The position numbers and the translations under genes were made by a program. This document shows positions 6,508 to 13,065 of a stretch of 16,613 bases of DNA, one piece after another (position 1 is the first letter of the stretch; every line of letters starts with the position of its first letter). The stretch comes from Candidatus Altarchaeum sp. GTDB taxonomy: Archaea; Altiarchaeota; Altiarchaeia; Altiarchaeales; Altiarchaeaceae. The stretch is from contig JAGTWP010000018.1 of the NCBI GenBank assembly GCA_018260755.1, positions 5,749 through 22,361 of the forward strand, in the 5' to 3' direction. The notes beneath the pieces were generated by a model, which was not told the DNA's origin, ran no database searches, and was given only the letters and a program-made list of their open reading frames with translations.

Positions 6508-7443
6508 ATGGATTACGACCTTATTGTTGTAGGGGGAGGACCTGCAGGACTTTCTGCTGCATTGACCGCAGTGTGCTATAAATTAAAAACACTTGTAATT
6601 GATGCTGCTTCTGCTGGCGGAGCACCGATGAATAATTTTCCGTGGAAAATCGTTGATAATACTCTCGGATTCAGGAATATGACCGGAAAGCAGATCGCGA
6701 GTATATTTGTTGGGCACATAAAAGAAGAAGGTGTTGAAATAAAAGAGAATGAGAGTATTGAAAATATAACAAGAGATGATGCAGCTGATGAAATTTTAGT
6801 TGAAACAAATAAAGGCAAATACACTGCAAAGGCAGTAGTAATAGCAATAGGTGTACTTGGAAAGCCGCGAAAAGCAAATGTGCGTGGAGAAAATTTAAAC
6901 GGCGTCAATTACACACTGACAGACCCAAATTTATATGCTAACAAGAATATTTTGGTTGCTGGCGGAGGAGATACGGCGGTTGAATGGGCAGTCGGACTTG
7001 CTCAAGCAGGAGCGGAAACAACAATAATGCACAGAAAAGGTGTATTCAGGGCAAACGAGAAAAACCAGAACGACATATCGCAGAGTAAAGTTAAAATTTT
7101 GTGGAATACAGAAACAAAGGAAATTTTAGGAGAAAACAACAGGGTTAAAAAAGTAATGTTCACAAATAACCAGACAAACGAAACAAAGACCGAGGACTTT
7201 GATGAAATTTTTCTCGCATTAGGTAATGTTCCGCACAGTGATTTTCTTGAAAAAATAAAAGTTAAAACAGATGAACGGAAGATGAAAATTATTGTTGATG
7301 AAACAATGAGAACAAGTATAAAAGGCATCTTCGCAGCAGGAGATATTACACAAAAGTGGCTTAGGATTCCTGAGGCAATAGGTGAAGGAGGATATGCCGG
7401 GATTTGTGCTTATAAATATATAAAGAATCCTTATTGGGCATAA
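6508..7443 (+). CDS. Thioredoxin-reductase-like FAD/NAD(P) flavoprotein lacking the CxxC redox pair
   Basis: This 311-residue protein has the two-domain fold of the low-Mr thioredoxin reductase family. It has a FAD dinucleotide motif GGGPAG (9-14), a NAD(P) motif GGGDTAVEWA (152-161), the 'HRKGVFR' 2'-phosphate reading motif (175-181) that favours NADPH, and 'GIFAAGDI' (273-280) for the flavin. At the place where thioredoxin reductases carry CATCDG, just before the NAD(P) motif, it reads 'YTLTDPN' (135-141). Both redox Cys are absent, and Cys23 and Cys300 are the only cysteines. It therefore cannot reduce thioredoxin in the usual way. The GGGDTAVEWA motif and Cys-less site recall the TrxR-like ferredoxin/flavodoxin:NADP+ reductases (YumC type), a likely but unproven role. 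The start ATG follows TTTAAA. Confidence 0.85.
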   Translation: MDYDLIVVGGGPAGLSAALTAVCYKLKTLVIDAASAGGAPMNNFPWKIVDNTLGFRNMTGKQIASIFVGHIKEEGVEIKENESIENITRDDAADEILVETNKGKYTAKAVVIAIGVLGKPRKANVRGENLNGVNYTLTDPNLYANKNILVAGGGDTAVEWAVGLAQAGAETTIMHRKGVFRANEKNQNDISQSKVKILWNTETKEILGENNRVKKVMFTNNQTNETKTEDFDEIFLALGNVPHSDFLEKIKVKTDERKMKIIVDETMRTSIKGIFAAGDITQKWLRIPEAIGEGGYAGICAYKYIKNPYWA

Positions 7444-7687
7444 CTTTTTGTATGAGCAGAGCATCTGCACAAAATTTAAATAAAAAAACTTAGTAACTAT
7501 TCAGCCACCCAAAAAATTAATGGTAAATTTTTGAAATTTTACGCCTCATTTTTCAAACGATTTCGTTTGAAAATCGCGGGTATTAAAAAATATTGCCTAT
7601 CGGCGAACGTCGTATATCCTCCATCCGTTATATGACATTTGCCTTCGTCCACTAAAAAGTTTAATAATATTTTGAGATTAATGAATT
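7444..7687. other. Intergenic region with higher G+C, two hairpins and a possible ORF relic
   Basis: This 244-bp gap separates two plus-strand genes. A small hairpin (GCAGA, GCA loop, TCTGC at 7456-7468) lies 12 bp after the TrxR-like stop. A perfect 11-bp inverted repeat with a 2-nt gap lies at 7550-7573 (TTTTCAAACGA / TCGTTTGAAAA). Positions about 7540-7655 are clearly richer in G+C than neighbouring spacers and hold the minus-strand ORF listed separately. Confidence 0.6.
7539..7652 (-). pseudogene. Short minus-strand ORF, possible gene remnant
   Basis: Starting from GTG at 7652 the frame is open for 37 codons to a TAA at 7541..7539, and it stays open upstream for about 14 more codons without an ATG. 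The peptide includes 'CHITDGGYTTFADRQYF' and ends with a basic stretch (FKRNRLKNEA), and the codons are more mixed than in the surrounding spacer. I do not recognise a family. It may be a relic of a larger gene or a recently inserted fragment. It may also be chance, since one hairpin (7550-7573) is encoded inside it. Confidence 0.25.
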
Positions 7688-8209
7688 ATGATGAACAAAA
7701 CAAAAACCAGAAAAATTGGAGCAACAGCACTTGTAGTTTTAGGCCTTTTGATATTCGCAGCTTATTCCATTCATCTCATATTGTTCAAACTTTCATTGCC
7801 CCCTTCAAACTCAGTCCTGACAGAGGGAAAATATGTTGCATATGGTTTGGAGGTGTGGGGTTTTCTCTTCTTATTGCCTGTTGTCATTTCCCTATTTTTA
7901 TTAGCATATCTAATCTATCCTTCAAAATTTGAGAAATTTTCTACAATAGTAAAAACATTATCTGTGCTCCTCGCTATCGGCGGATTTGGAGTAACTGCTT
8001 TATATGTTGTCCTTGCGATTATCAATAATTTTCCACCAACAGATTACCTCTTGATGTTTATATCCGCACTCATTGTTGGGACATCTCCCTTTTGGATAAT
8101 GGGAATTTTAGCTGTATTTGCGTTCAAAAAAGATAAATTTGAAAAAATGAAAAAGGAATATAAATTGGATTTGTTGCAAATTAAAAATTTTAAAGGTAAA
8201 AACCAATAA
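7688..8209 (+). CDS. Four-helix integral membrane protein, function unknown
   Basis: This 173-residue protein has four strongly hydrophobic segments at about residues 9-31, 54-76, 85-110 and 117-145. It has a short basic N-terminus (MMNKTKTRK) and a Lys-rich C-terminal tail of about 25 residues (KKDKFEKMKKEYKL onward). This pattern places both ends in the cytoplasm. No enzymatic motif, signal peptidase site or known family is visible. Two adjacent ATGs (7688 and 7691) are possible starts. It converges on the HemW-like gene with 149 bp between the stop codons. Confidence 0.72.
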   Translation: MMNKTKTRKIGATALVVLGLLIFAAYSIHLILFKLSLPPSNSVLTEGKYVAYGLEVWGFLFLLPVVISLFLLAYLIYPSKFEKFSTIVKTLSVLLAIGGFGVTALYVVLAIINNFPPTDYLLMFISALIVGTSPFWIMGILAVFAFKKDKFEKMKKEYKLDLLQIKNFKGKNQ

Positions 8210-8358
8210 AATTTAATAAGAAATTTAAAATCTCATCGTTTAAAATAGATAATAAGATAATGGTTCGGAGGATAAAAGGAAAAAACACACAGCAAAAGTT
8301 TATTGCAGAGACATTGTAGTCTAAATCGTTAAAACCACTAATTTTGATTTCATTCAAA

Positions 8359-9603
8359 TCAAATCTTATTCTCAATACAATACTCTCGCAAACCATTCAG
8401 CGAGGAAAAAAATTTTCGCATCATTACATTAACATAATACATTCCTTTCTCAGTTACCTCTAATTTATTATTTTCATTATCTTCTTTTATTATTCCACAA
8501 AATTTAAAAAACGCGATTTCCTTTCTTAACTTGCTGTGAATATCAGAATTGAATTTATCATAAAATTTATTTTTATCAAGTTCCATTCCAAATAATTTTG
8601 TTAGAAAATAATAATTAATAAATTCTCTTTCAGATAGTTTTTTCCACATCACAACCGGAAATTTCCCTTTATTTATCAAATTACCATAGTTTTCAAGCGA
8701 AAAAGAATTTGCATAAAAATTCCCGGAAAGGAAACTAACAGACCCTGCACCGATACCGATGTAATCATCGTAATCAATAATATATTCGTCAATTATTTTT
8801 TTGCCTTTTGAGAAACACCAGACAGTTGACGGATCATACAGTCCATTCATCTCATCTAAAATTACATCATAAAATTTTCTCTCTCGGGAATTATCAACGG
8901 TGTTAAATTTCTTCTCCATTGCTGATTTTTTGTGAGGAGACGGCATCAGCGGGTAGAATGTAACCTGTTCAATTTTTAGTTCCTTGAAAATTTTTATATC
9001 TTTTTTGAATTTCTCGCATGTCTGGGAGGGAAAGTTAAACATCAAATCAATATTTATCGTATCAAAATTCTCTTTTGCAATTAAAATTTTTTCTCGCGCT
9101 TCCTCTCCGGTGTGAGATGTCCTGCCCATGCTTTTTAAAAGTTCATCATCAAAACTCTGGACTCCAATTGAGAGCCGCTTGACACCTGAATTTTTTAATA
9201 AATTTACATTTTCGCAGTTCACATCCAAGGGATTTGTTTCAAGAGAAATTTGTTTTACATTGAAATTTTCATGCAGATAGTCAATAAATTCAATTAATTC
9301 AGGCATCATTATCGTGGGGGTCCCGCCGCCGAAATAGAAATGTGAAAATTCAAATCCCCGAGCAATGTATAATGCGAGTTCTTTTTTCAAATTTTTGAAA
9401 TATTTTTTTGTAAGGTCTTCTTTGAAAAGATACCTGTTGAATGAGCAGTAAGGGCAGAGTCTTTTGCAAAAAGGAATGTGAACATAAAGGGATGCGTCAT
9501 TTTTAATTTTCCTGTTAAAAATTGATTCGTCAAAATTTTCGTTGAGGTCTAAAAATTTTTTCCCCTCTCTTTGCATGACAAATTCAATGATTTTGGGTAT
9601 CAT
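8359..9603 (-). CDS. HemW / coproporphyrinogen III oxidase-like radical SAM protein
   Basis: This 414-residue radical SAM enzyme resembles HemW (heme chaperone, formerly 'HemN-like'). The S-adenosylmethionine cluster motif is C46-x3-C50-x2-C53 in 'VHIPFCKRLCPYCSF', typical of the HemN/HemW group. Other marks are 'FYFGGGTPT' (89-97), 'SLETNPLDV' near 120, 'LSIGVQSFDDELLKSMGR' near 145-162 and 'GIGAGSVSF' near 280. The C-terminal helical domain is present. HemW-like proteins are not oxidases of coproporphyrinogen, so the heme-related role is inferred only. Related heme-utilisation enzymes (HutW-type) are an alternative. It starts with ATG after an A/T-rich leader that contains TATATAA-like words at about 9630-9650. 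It follows the M50 protease gene in the same direction, 239 bp away. Confidence 0.85.
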   Translation of the reverse strand: MIPKIIEFVMQREGKKFLDLNENFDESIFNRKIKNDASLYVHIPFCKRLCPYCSFNRYLFKEDLTKKYFKNLKKELALYIARGFEFSHFYFGGGTPTIMMPELIEFIDYLHENFNVKQISLETNPLDVNCENVNLLKNSGVKRLSIGVQSFDDELLKSMGRTSHTGEEAREKILIAKENFDTINIDLMFNFPSQTCEKFKKDIKIFKELKIEQVTFYPLMPSPHKKSAMEKKFNTVDNSRERKFYDVILDEMNGLYDPSTVWCFSKGKKIIDEYIIDYDDYIGIGAGSVSFLSGNFYANSFSLENYGNLINKGKFPVVMWKKLSEREFINYYFLTKLFGMELDKNKFYDKFNSDIHSKLRKEIAFFKFCGIIKEDNENNKLEVTEKGMYYVNVMMRKFFSSLNGLREYCIENKI

Positions 9604-9842
9604 GTTATGATTTAGATATGAATAATTTAGTATATAATTTATATAATTTAGTATGTGATTTAGAATTAAAGATTGTAAGTATTCAGAGGTGTTAAATTTA
9701 TGTTATTTTTGTTATTTATGTTTTTGTGTTATTTGGCTATTTTTGTTAATATATTATACTTGTGATTAAAAATATATTTTAGCAGATGGATACAAAAATT
9801 TTCAGCGCCTTCACGGAGTTGAAAATAAGAACCAATATTTTA

Positions 9843-10949
9843 CTATTTATTTTGTCCGATTATCATATCTCTTGTTAGGAATCCAATCACAATTCTGTTT
9901 TCCTCCACGATGCATAAATCCGCTGATAAAATTTTTCCAAAGGATTTCGTTATCAAATCATCTGCTTCAATAAATGCAACATTTTTATTCATTACTTCAT
10001 AAACAGGTGTGTCATAAGAAATTTTACGGGTTGATATCTGGTTCATAAGTTCATTTATTCTAATTACTCCCTCAATTTTTCCGTTCATTGTAACAACAAA
10101 AGATGACGGAAGAGTGTAAGAATAAGCAAAGGAGTTTAAATTTAAATTTAAAAGATCTCCTACGGTTAAATTTCCGTTTATCTCCTGTAACCGGACCGCC
10201 AATTCTCTGTTTTTCATTCCTTTAAATTTTTCTCTTGTTTCCGTCCATCTGCCTTCACCCTCTCCGGCAACAAGCAGGAACATCCCTATAAACACCAACA
10301 TTATACCATTAAAAGCATATCCTTTGAGCGTCAGAAATAATCCAACTAATATCATCACTACAAATAAAATTTTTGCTATTAATAATGAAATTTTTGTCGC
10401 TTTGAGATAATCCATGAACAACGCAAGGAATGCCCTTAAAACCCTTCCGCCGTCCATCGGAAATGCAGGAAGCAGATTAAACATAGCAAGCATAAAATTT
10501 ATCCACATTATCCAGCCCAAAAATCCGAAAAGGTCTAATGAAAATTCGGGTGCAAAAATATTAAGATAGTGAGACCAGTTGGGGGTTAAAAACATGAGTA
10601 AGATAAGACAAACCCATGCAAACAAAATGTTAAATAAAGGTCCAGCAAAAGCCATCAGAAGTTCTGCTTTGGGATTTTCCTCAATCTCAACATCCGCTGC
10701 TCCGCCGATAGGATAAAGTGTTATACTCCTTACTTTAAATCCGAACTCAATGGCAACAACAGAATGCGAAAGTTCATGAAGCAAAACAATTGAAAACAAA
10801 ATAAAAATTAACAATAAAGATGCGATTCCCGCTATGAAACCATAAGAGATGACAAACAACATAAATAAAAACAATATGAACATCAAAAAAGATATGTGTA
10901 ATTTTACAGAAATTCCGAAAATTTCAAAAATTTTTATTGATGATTTCAT
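9843..10949 (-). CDS. Site-2-type M50 metalloprotease with C-terminal CBS domains
   Basis: This 368-residue polytopic membrane protein is a site-2 protease family zinc metallopeptidase. With the start at 10949 (MKSSIKIF), the zinc motif 'HELSH' lies at about residues 58-62 in the second membrane segment and the third ligand is in 'NLLPAFPMDGGR' at about 158-169 (Asp166). Six or so membrane segments are followed by a soluble C-terminal part with a CBS pair ('NLTVGDLL', 'YEVMNKNVAFIEADD', 'IGFLTRDMI'), the usual layout of archaeal and bacterial M50B proteins, which sense an adenosyl ligand or regulate intramembrane cleavage. Its target is unknown. The open frame extends 20 codons upstream into the 3' part of the tRNA-Ile, so the upstream Met is not used. 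The gap between tRNA and start codon is 37 nt. Confidence 0.88.
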   Translation of the reverse strand: MKSSIKIFEIFGISVKLHISFLMFILFLFMLFVISYGFIAGIASLLLIFILFSIVLLHELSHSVVAIEFGFKVRSITLYPIGGAADVEIEENPKAELLMAFAGPLFNILFAWVCLILLMFLTPNWSHYLNIFAPEFSLDLFGFLGWIMWINFMLAMFNLLPAFPMDGGRVLRAFLALFMDYLKATKISLLIAKILFVVMILVGLFLTLKGYAFNGIMLVFIGMFLLVAGEGEGRWTETREKFKGMKNRELAVRLQEINGNLTVGDLLNLNLNSFAYSYTLPSSFVVTMNGKIEGVIRINELMNQISTRKISYDTPVYEVMNKNVAFIEADDLITKSFGKILSADLCIVEENRIVIGFLTRDMIIGQNK

Positions 10950-10986
10950 TTGATGCTCATTAAGATATGTAAAAATTAAAATATAA

Positions 10987-11061
10987 CGGGCCTGTGGTGA
11001 TTTGAACACCAGGCCTCACGATTATCAGTCGTGCGCTCTAACCAAGCTGAGCTACAAGCCC
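10987..11061 (-). tRNA. tRNA-Ile (anticodon GAU)
   Basis: The 75-nt gene on the minus strand folds fully: acceptor GGGCTTG with CAGGCCC (one T-G pair), D-stem GCTC/GAGC, anticodon stem CACGA/TCGTG with loop CTGATAA (anticodon GAT), 5-nt variable region and T-stem TGGTG/CACCA around TTCAAAT. U8, A9, A14 and G15 are in place. The CCA tail is not encoded (GTT follows). Position 73 is G, whereas most tRNA-Ile carry A73. It lies between the AT-hook protein gene (21 nt upstream) and the M50 gene (37 nt downstream), so co-transcription is possible. Confidence 0.96.
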
Positions 11062-11082
11062 TTAAAATAAAATTTTAAATTT

Positions 11083-11679
11083 TTATTCTTTTTTCGGTCG
11101 CCCTCTCTTTTTTCCAACCTTCTCAGATTTTTCCTCTACCGATTTCACATCCGATTTTAGTTCTTTATTCTCATCCTTTCTGCTTTTCTCTTCTTTTTTG
11201 ATTTCCGTCTTTTCTTCTTTTTTACCTTTATCTTCTTTTTTGTCTTCCTTCTTTTCTTCTTTCTTACCTTTATCTTCTTTTTTGTCTTCCTTCTTTTCTT
11301 CTTTTTTACCTTTATCTTCTTTTTTGATTTCCTTCTTTTCTTCTTTCTTAATGTTATTTTTTTTGCTTTCCTTTTTCTCTTTCTTAAATTCTTTGTCGAG
11401 CAGTTCCTTAAATTCCTTTAAGTCGTTTTCAACATCCTGACTTGCCGAAATTAAGTCATCTGCTGGGTTTGATGAGCGAATATGTATTCGCGGTCCATTT
11501 AGCAAAGGGTGTGGTGTATAAGTATAAGCATCAATTTTTTTTTCTATTAGCTTTTTTCTAATCAGGTCAGGAATTTCTTTTGCAACCAATGATTCAATTT
11601 CTATTTCTTTATCTGTTTTTTGAATTAACTTAAATTTTTCTTTTTCCTTTTGTTCCGTTGTGTTATTTGTATTATCCAT
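11083..11679 (-). CDS. Lys/Glu-repeat protein with C-terminal AT-hook; N-terminal domain unknown
   Basis: This 198-residue protein has three parts. Residues about 25-100 form a possibly folded, conserved-looking domain ('EIPDLIRKKLIEKKIDAYTY', 'PRIHIRSSNPADDLISASQ'). Residues 111-175 are a charged low-complexity tract with a 14-residue period (KEDKGKKEEKKEDK, 120-133, 134-147, then degenerate 148-161 and 162-175), predicted helical or disordered. The C-terminus 'KKRGRPKKE' (190-198) is an AT-hook, which binds the minor groove of A/T-rich DNA. I infer a DNA-associated protein. No family is recognised for the N-terminal domain. The mRNA-like strand is almost all purine across the repeat. It is 117 bp downstream of TyrRS and 21 nt upstream of tRNA-Ile. 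Confidence 0.78.
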   Translation of the reverse strand: MDNTNNTTEQKEKEKFKLIQKTDKEIEIESLVAKEIPDLIRKKLIEKKIDAYTYTPHPLLNGPRIHIRSSNPADDLISASQDVENDLKEFKELLDKEFKKEKKESKKNNIKKEEKKEIKKEDKGKKEEKKEDKKEDKGKKEEKKEDKKEDKGKKEEKTEIKKEEKSRKDENKELKSDVKSVEEKSEKVGKKRGRPKKE

Positions 11680-11796
11680 TTTATAGTTATAATTATATCT
11701 TTGTATTCTTTATACTTGTATATATTTATATTTTATATTAATTAAATTTTTAAGGTTAAATTTATAAATTGTAAAACTAACAAAAAACTAATAAGC

Positions 11797-12747
11797 TTAA
11801 ATTTTTATTTCCTCTCTTATTGGATTTAAAATTTCAATTAAGTGTTCAGCGGTTGCACTCTTTAAATCGGCAGGATGTAATTTTTTGTTTATAAATGTAT
11901 TCTCTAATTCGGTATAACTGCTAAATTCCAAATCACCGCCAAATTTTTCAGGCCTTCGGACTTTAAATTTATCTGTCTTCGAAAATATTATAAATTTACA
12001 GATTTGTAAGACGGGATTGTCTTCTGTTGATATGGGACAATATGCAGAGGAAATTTTTTTCTTTATTACTTCTGGATCTTCATCAATCTTTATCATCGTT
12101 TCCGGCTTGCTGCTTGACATCTTTGAACCGGGACCTAAAAGAGATACGATTAAAGGAGAATGGCAAAACACAATGTTTTTATAAATTGCAGGTAAAATTT
12201 CTCTTGCGAGCATGTGAATTTTTCTCTGTTCCAAACCACCGTAAGCAACATCTACTTTCAACGCCTTCATATCAGCAATCTGCATAAGAGGATAAATCAT
12301 CTGTGAAACCCTTGCGTTTTCAAGGTCTCTTGCTACTTCCTGCATACTTCTCCTTGCCCTGTCCACAGTAATTTCCAGCCCCAATGCCAATACATCTTGC
12401 ACATAACTTTTTTCAAACTGAAACTCAGAGCCGCGCACAAATTCGGACTCTTTCAATCCGAGTGCAATGAAGCATTTTTTCCAGTAATTTACCATTTCTT
12501 CAATAAATTGAGCATCGCCTTTACGGTTCAGTTTCGTATGCACATCGGCAAGCAAAATTTTTACCTTGAATCCAGCATTTTGAAATCTTAATAAATTTAA
12601 GGCAGTTGTCATAGTTCCTATATGGAATGGACCTGATGTTTCATATCCGCAATAAACAACGCTGCCTTCTTTTAAGTTGTCAAATTCTTCTTCCGTTATT
12701 ATTTCCGTTAAATTTTCCTTTAAATTTTTTAGTTTTTTAGCATCCAT
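11797..12747 (-). CDS. tyrS: Tyrosyl-tRNA synthetase (archaeal type)
   Basis: This class I synthetase attaches Tyr to tRNA-Tyr. The 316 residues align by eye end to end with the archaeal TyrRS. The substrate pocket residues are in place: Tyr32 ('VYCGYETSG'), Tyr152, Gln156 and Asp159 in 'IYPLMQIAD'. 'YGGLEQRKIHMLARE' (169-183) and the catalytic loop 'KMSSSK' (209-214) are intact. The HIGH-type signature reads HIGT (42-45). Loss of the second His is seen in many TyrRS, so activity is not in doubt. 'RRPEKFGGDLEF' near 268 and 'ELHPADLK'-like 'KKLHPADLKSA' near 293 are typical of the C-terminal tRNA-binding domain. It is divergent from phoU across a 318-bp repeat-rich gap, and co-directional with the AT-hook gene. 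Confidence 0.94.
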   Translation of the reverse strand: MDAKKLKNLKENLTEIITEEEFDNLKEGSVVYCGYETSGPFHIGTMTTALNLLRFQNAGFKVKILLADVHTKLNRKGDAQFIEEMVNYWKKCFIALGLKESEFVRGSEFQFEKSYVQDVLALGLEITVDRARRSMQEVARDLENARVSQMIYPLMQIADMKALKVDVAYGGLEQRKIHMLAREILPAIYKNIVFCHSPLIVSLLGPGSKMSSSKPETMIKIDEDPEVIKKKISSAYCPISTEDNPVLQICKFIIFSKTDKFKVRRPEKFGGDLEFSSYTELENTFINKKLHPADLKSATAEHLIEILNPIREEIKI

Positions 12748-12805
12748 TTTTTATGGTAAAGAAAGTAATAATTAGGTTTTGTTATAGTAAATTTTTATTA
12801 TTTCC

Positions 12806-12910
12806 GAACGAAGCGATGTGATTTTAAATTTTATAAATTTTAAATATGAGAGCGAAGCGATTTTAAATTTTATAAATTTTAAATATGAGAGCGAAGCGAT
12901 TTTAAATTTA
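12806..12910. repeat. 39-bp tandem repeat with GAGCGAAGCGA core, about 2.5 copies
   Basis: The unit begins GAGCGAAGCGATTTTAAA and continues with a TTTATAAATTTTAAATAT tail. Two copies start at about 12850 and 12889 at an offset of 39 bp. A first copy near 12809 carries 5 extra bases (CGAAGCGATGTG). The GC-rich core stands out from the A/T tail, which could act as a protein-binding site. Confidence 0.85.
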
Positions 12911-12981
12911 TTTAAAATGTAGATTATATTGTTTCAGGTCTTTCGGTTCGCAGTAAAAATATATCAAATTTATTGATATTG

Positions 12982-13060
12982 AAATTTAATTATCTATATA
13001 AATTTAATTATCTATATAAATTTAATTATCTATATAAATTTAATTATCTATATAAATTAA
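12982..13060 (+). promoter_or_regulatory. Four-copy 18-bp tandem TATA-box array ahead of phoU
   Basis: The unit AAATTTAATTATCTATAT repeats at 12982-12999, 13000-13017, 13018-13035 and 13036-13053, with a partial fifth. Each junction makes TATATAAA (12995-13002, 13013-13020, 13031-13038, 13049-13056), the archaeal TATA-box consensus. The third box lies about 25-35 nt upstream of the phoU start codon, at the right distance for a leaderless transcript. Which box is used cannot be told from sequence. Confidence 0.7.
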
Positions 13061-13065
13061 CTAAA

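Larger units (their letters stand above)
12748..13065. other. 318-bp divergent spacer between TyrRS and phoU
   Basis: This spacer carries two unrelated tandem repeats: a 39-bp one (about 12809-12910) nearer TyrRS and an 18-bp one (12982-13053) next to phoU. Between them, 12920-12960 is ordinary mixed sequence. Promoters for both genes should lie within it. No separate gene is seen. The upstream in-frame extension of phoU (from 12973) is repeat-encoded 'KFNYLY' four times and is not coding. Confidence 0.6.

Noticed and set aside
7639-7932. Plus-strand ORF overlapping the membrane protein gene at 7688
   Set aside because: It runs in another frame of a convincing four-helix membrane protein and has no motif.
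10950-11009. Upstream start of the M50 protease gene
   Set aside because: These 20 codons run into the 3' part of the tRNA-Ile gene. A membrane segment starts shortly after the ATG at 10949, which fits homologues better.
11198-11440. Plus-strand Ser/Phe-rich ORF opposite the AT-hook gene
   Set aside because: It is the complement of the Lys/Glu repeat, a low-complexity shadow with no domain.
1426-13060. CRISPR array
   Set aside because: The repeats are head-to-tail without unique spacers of similar size and no cas gene is present.
12973-13065. Upstream extension of phoU (MILKFNYLY... four times)
   Set aside because: The frame is only open because the 18-bp repeat has no stop in this frame. 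The AbrB domain begins at the ATG at 13066, where family members start.
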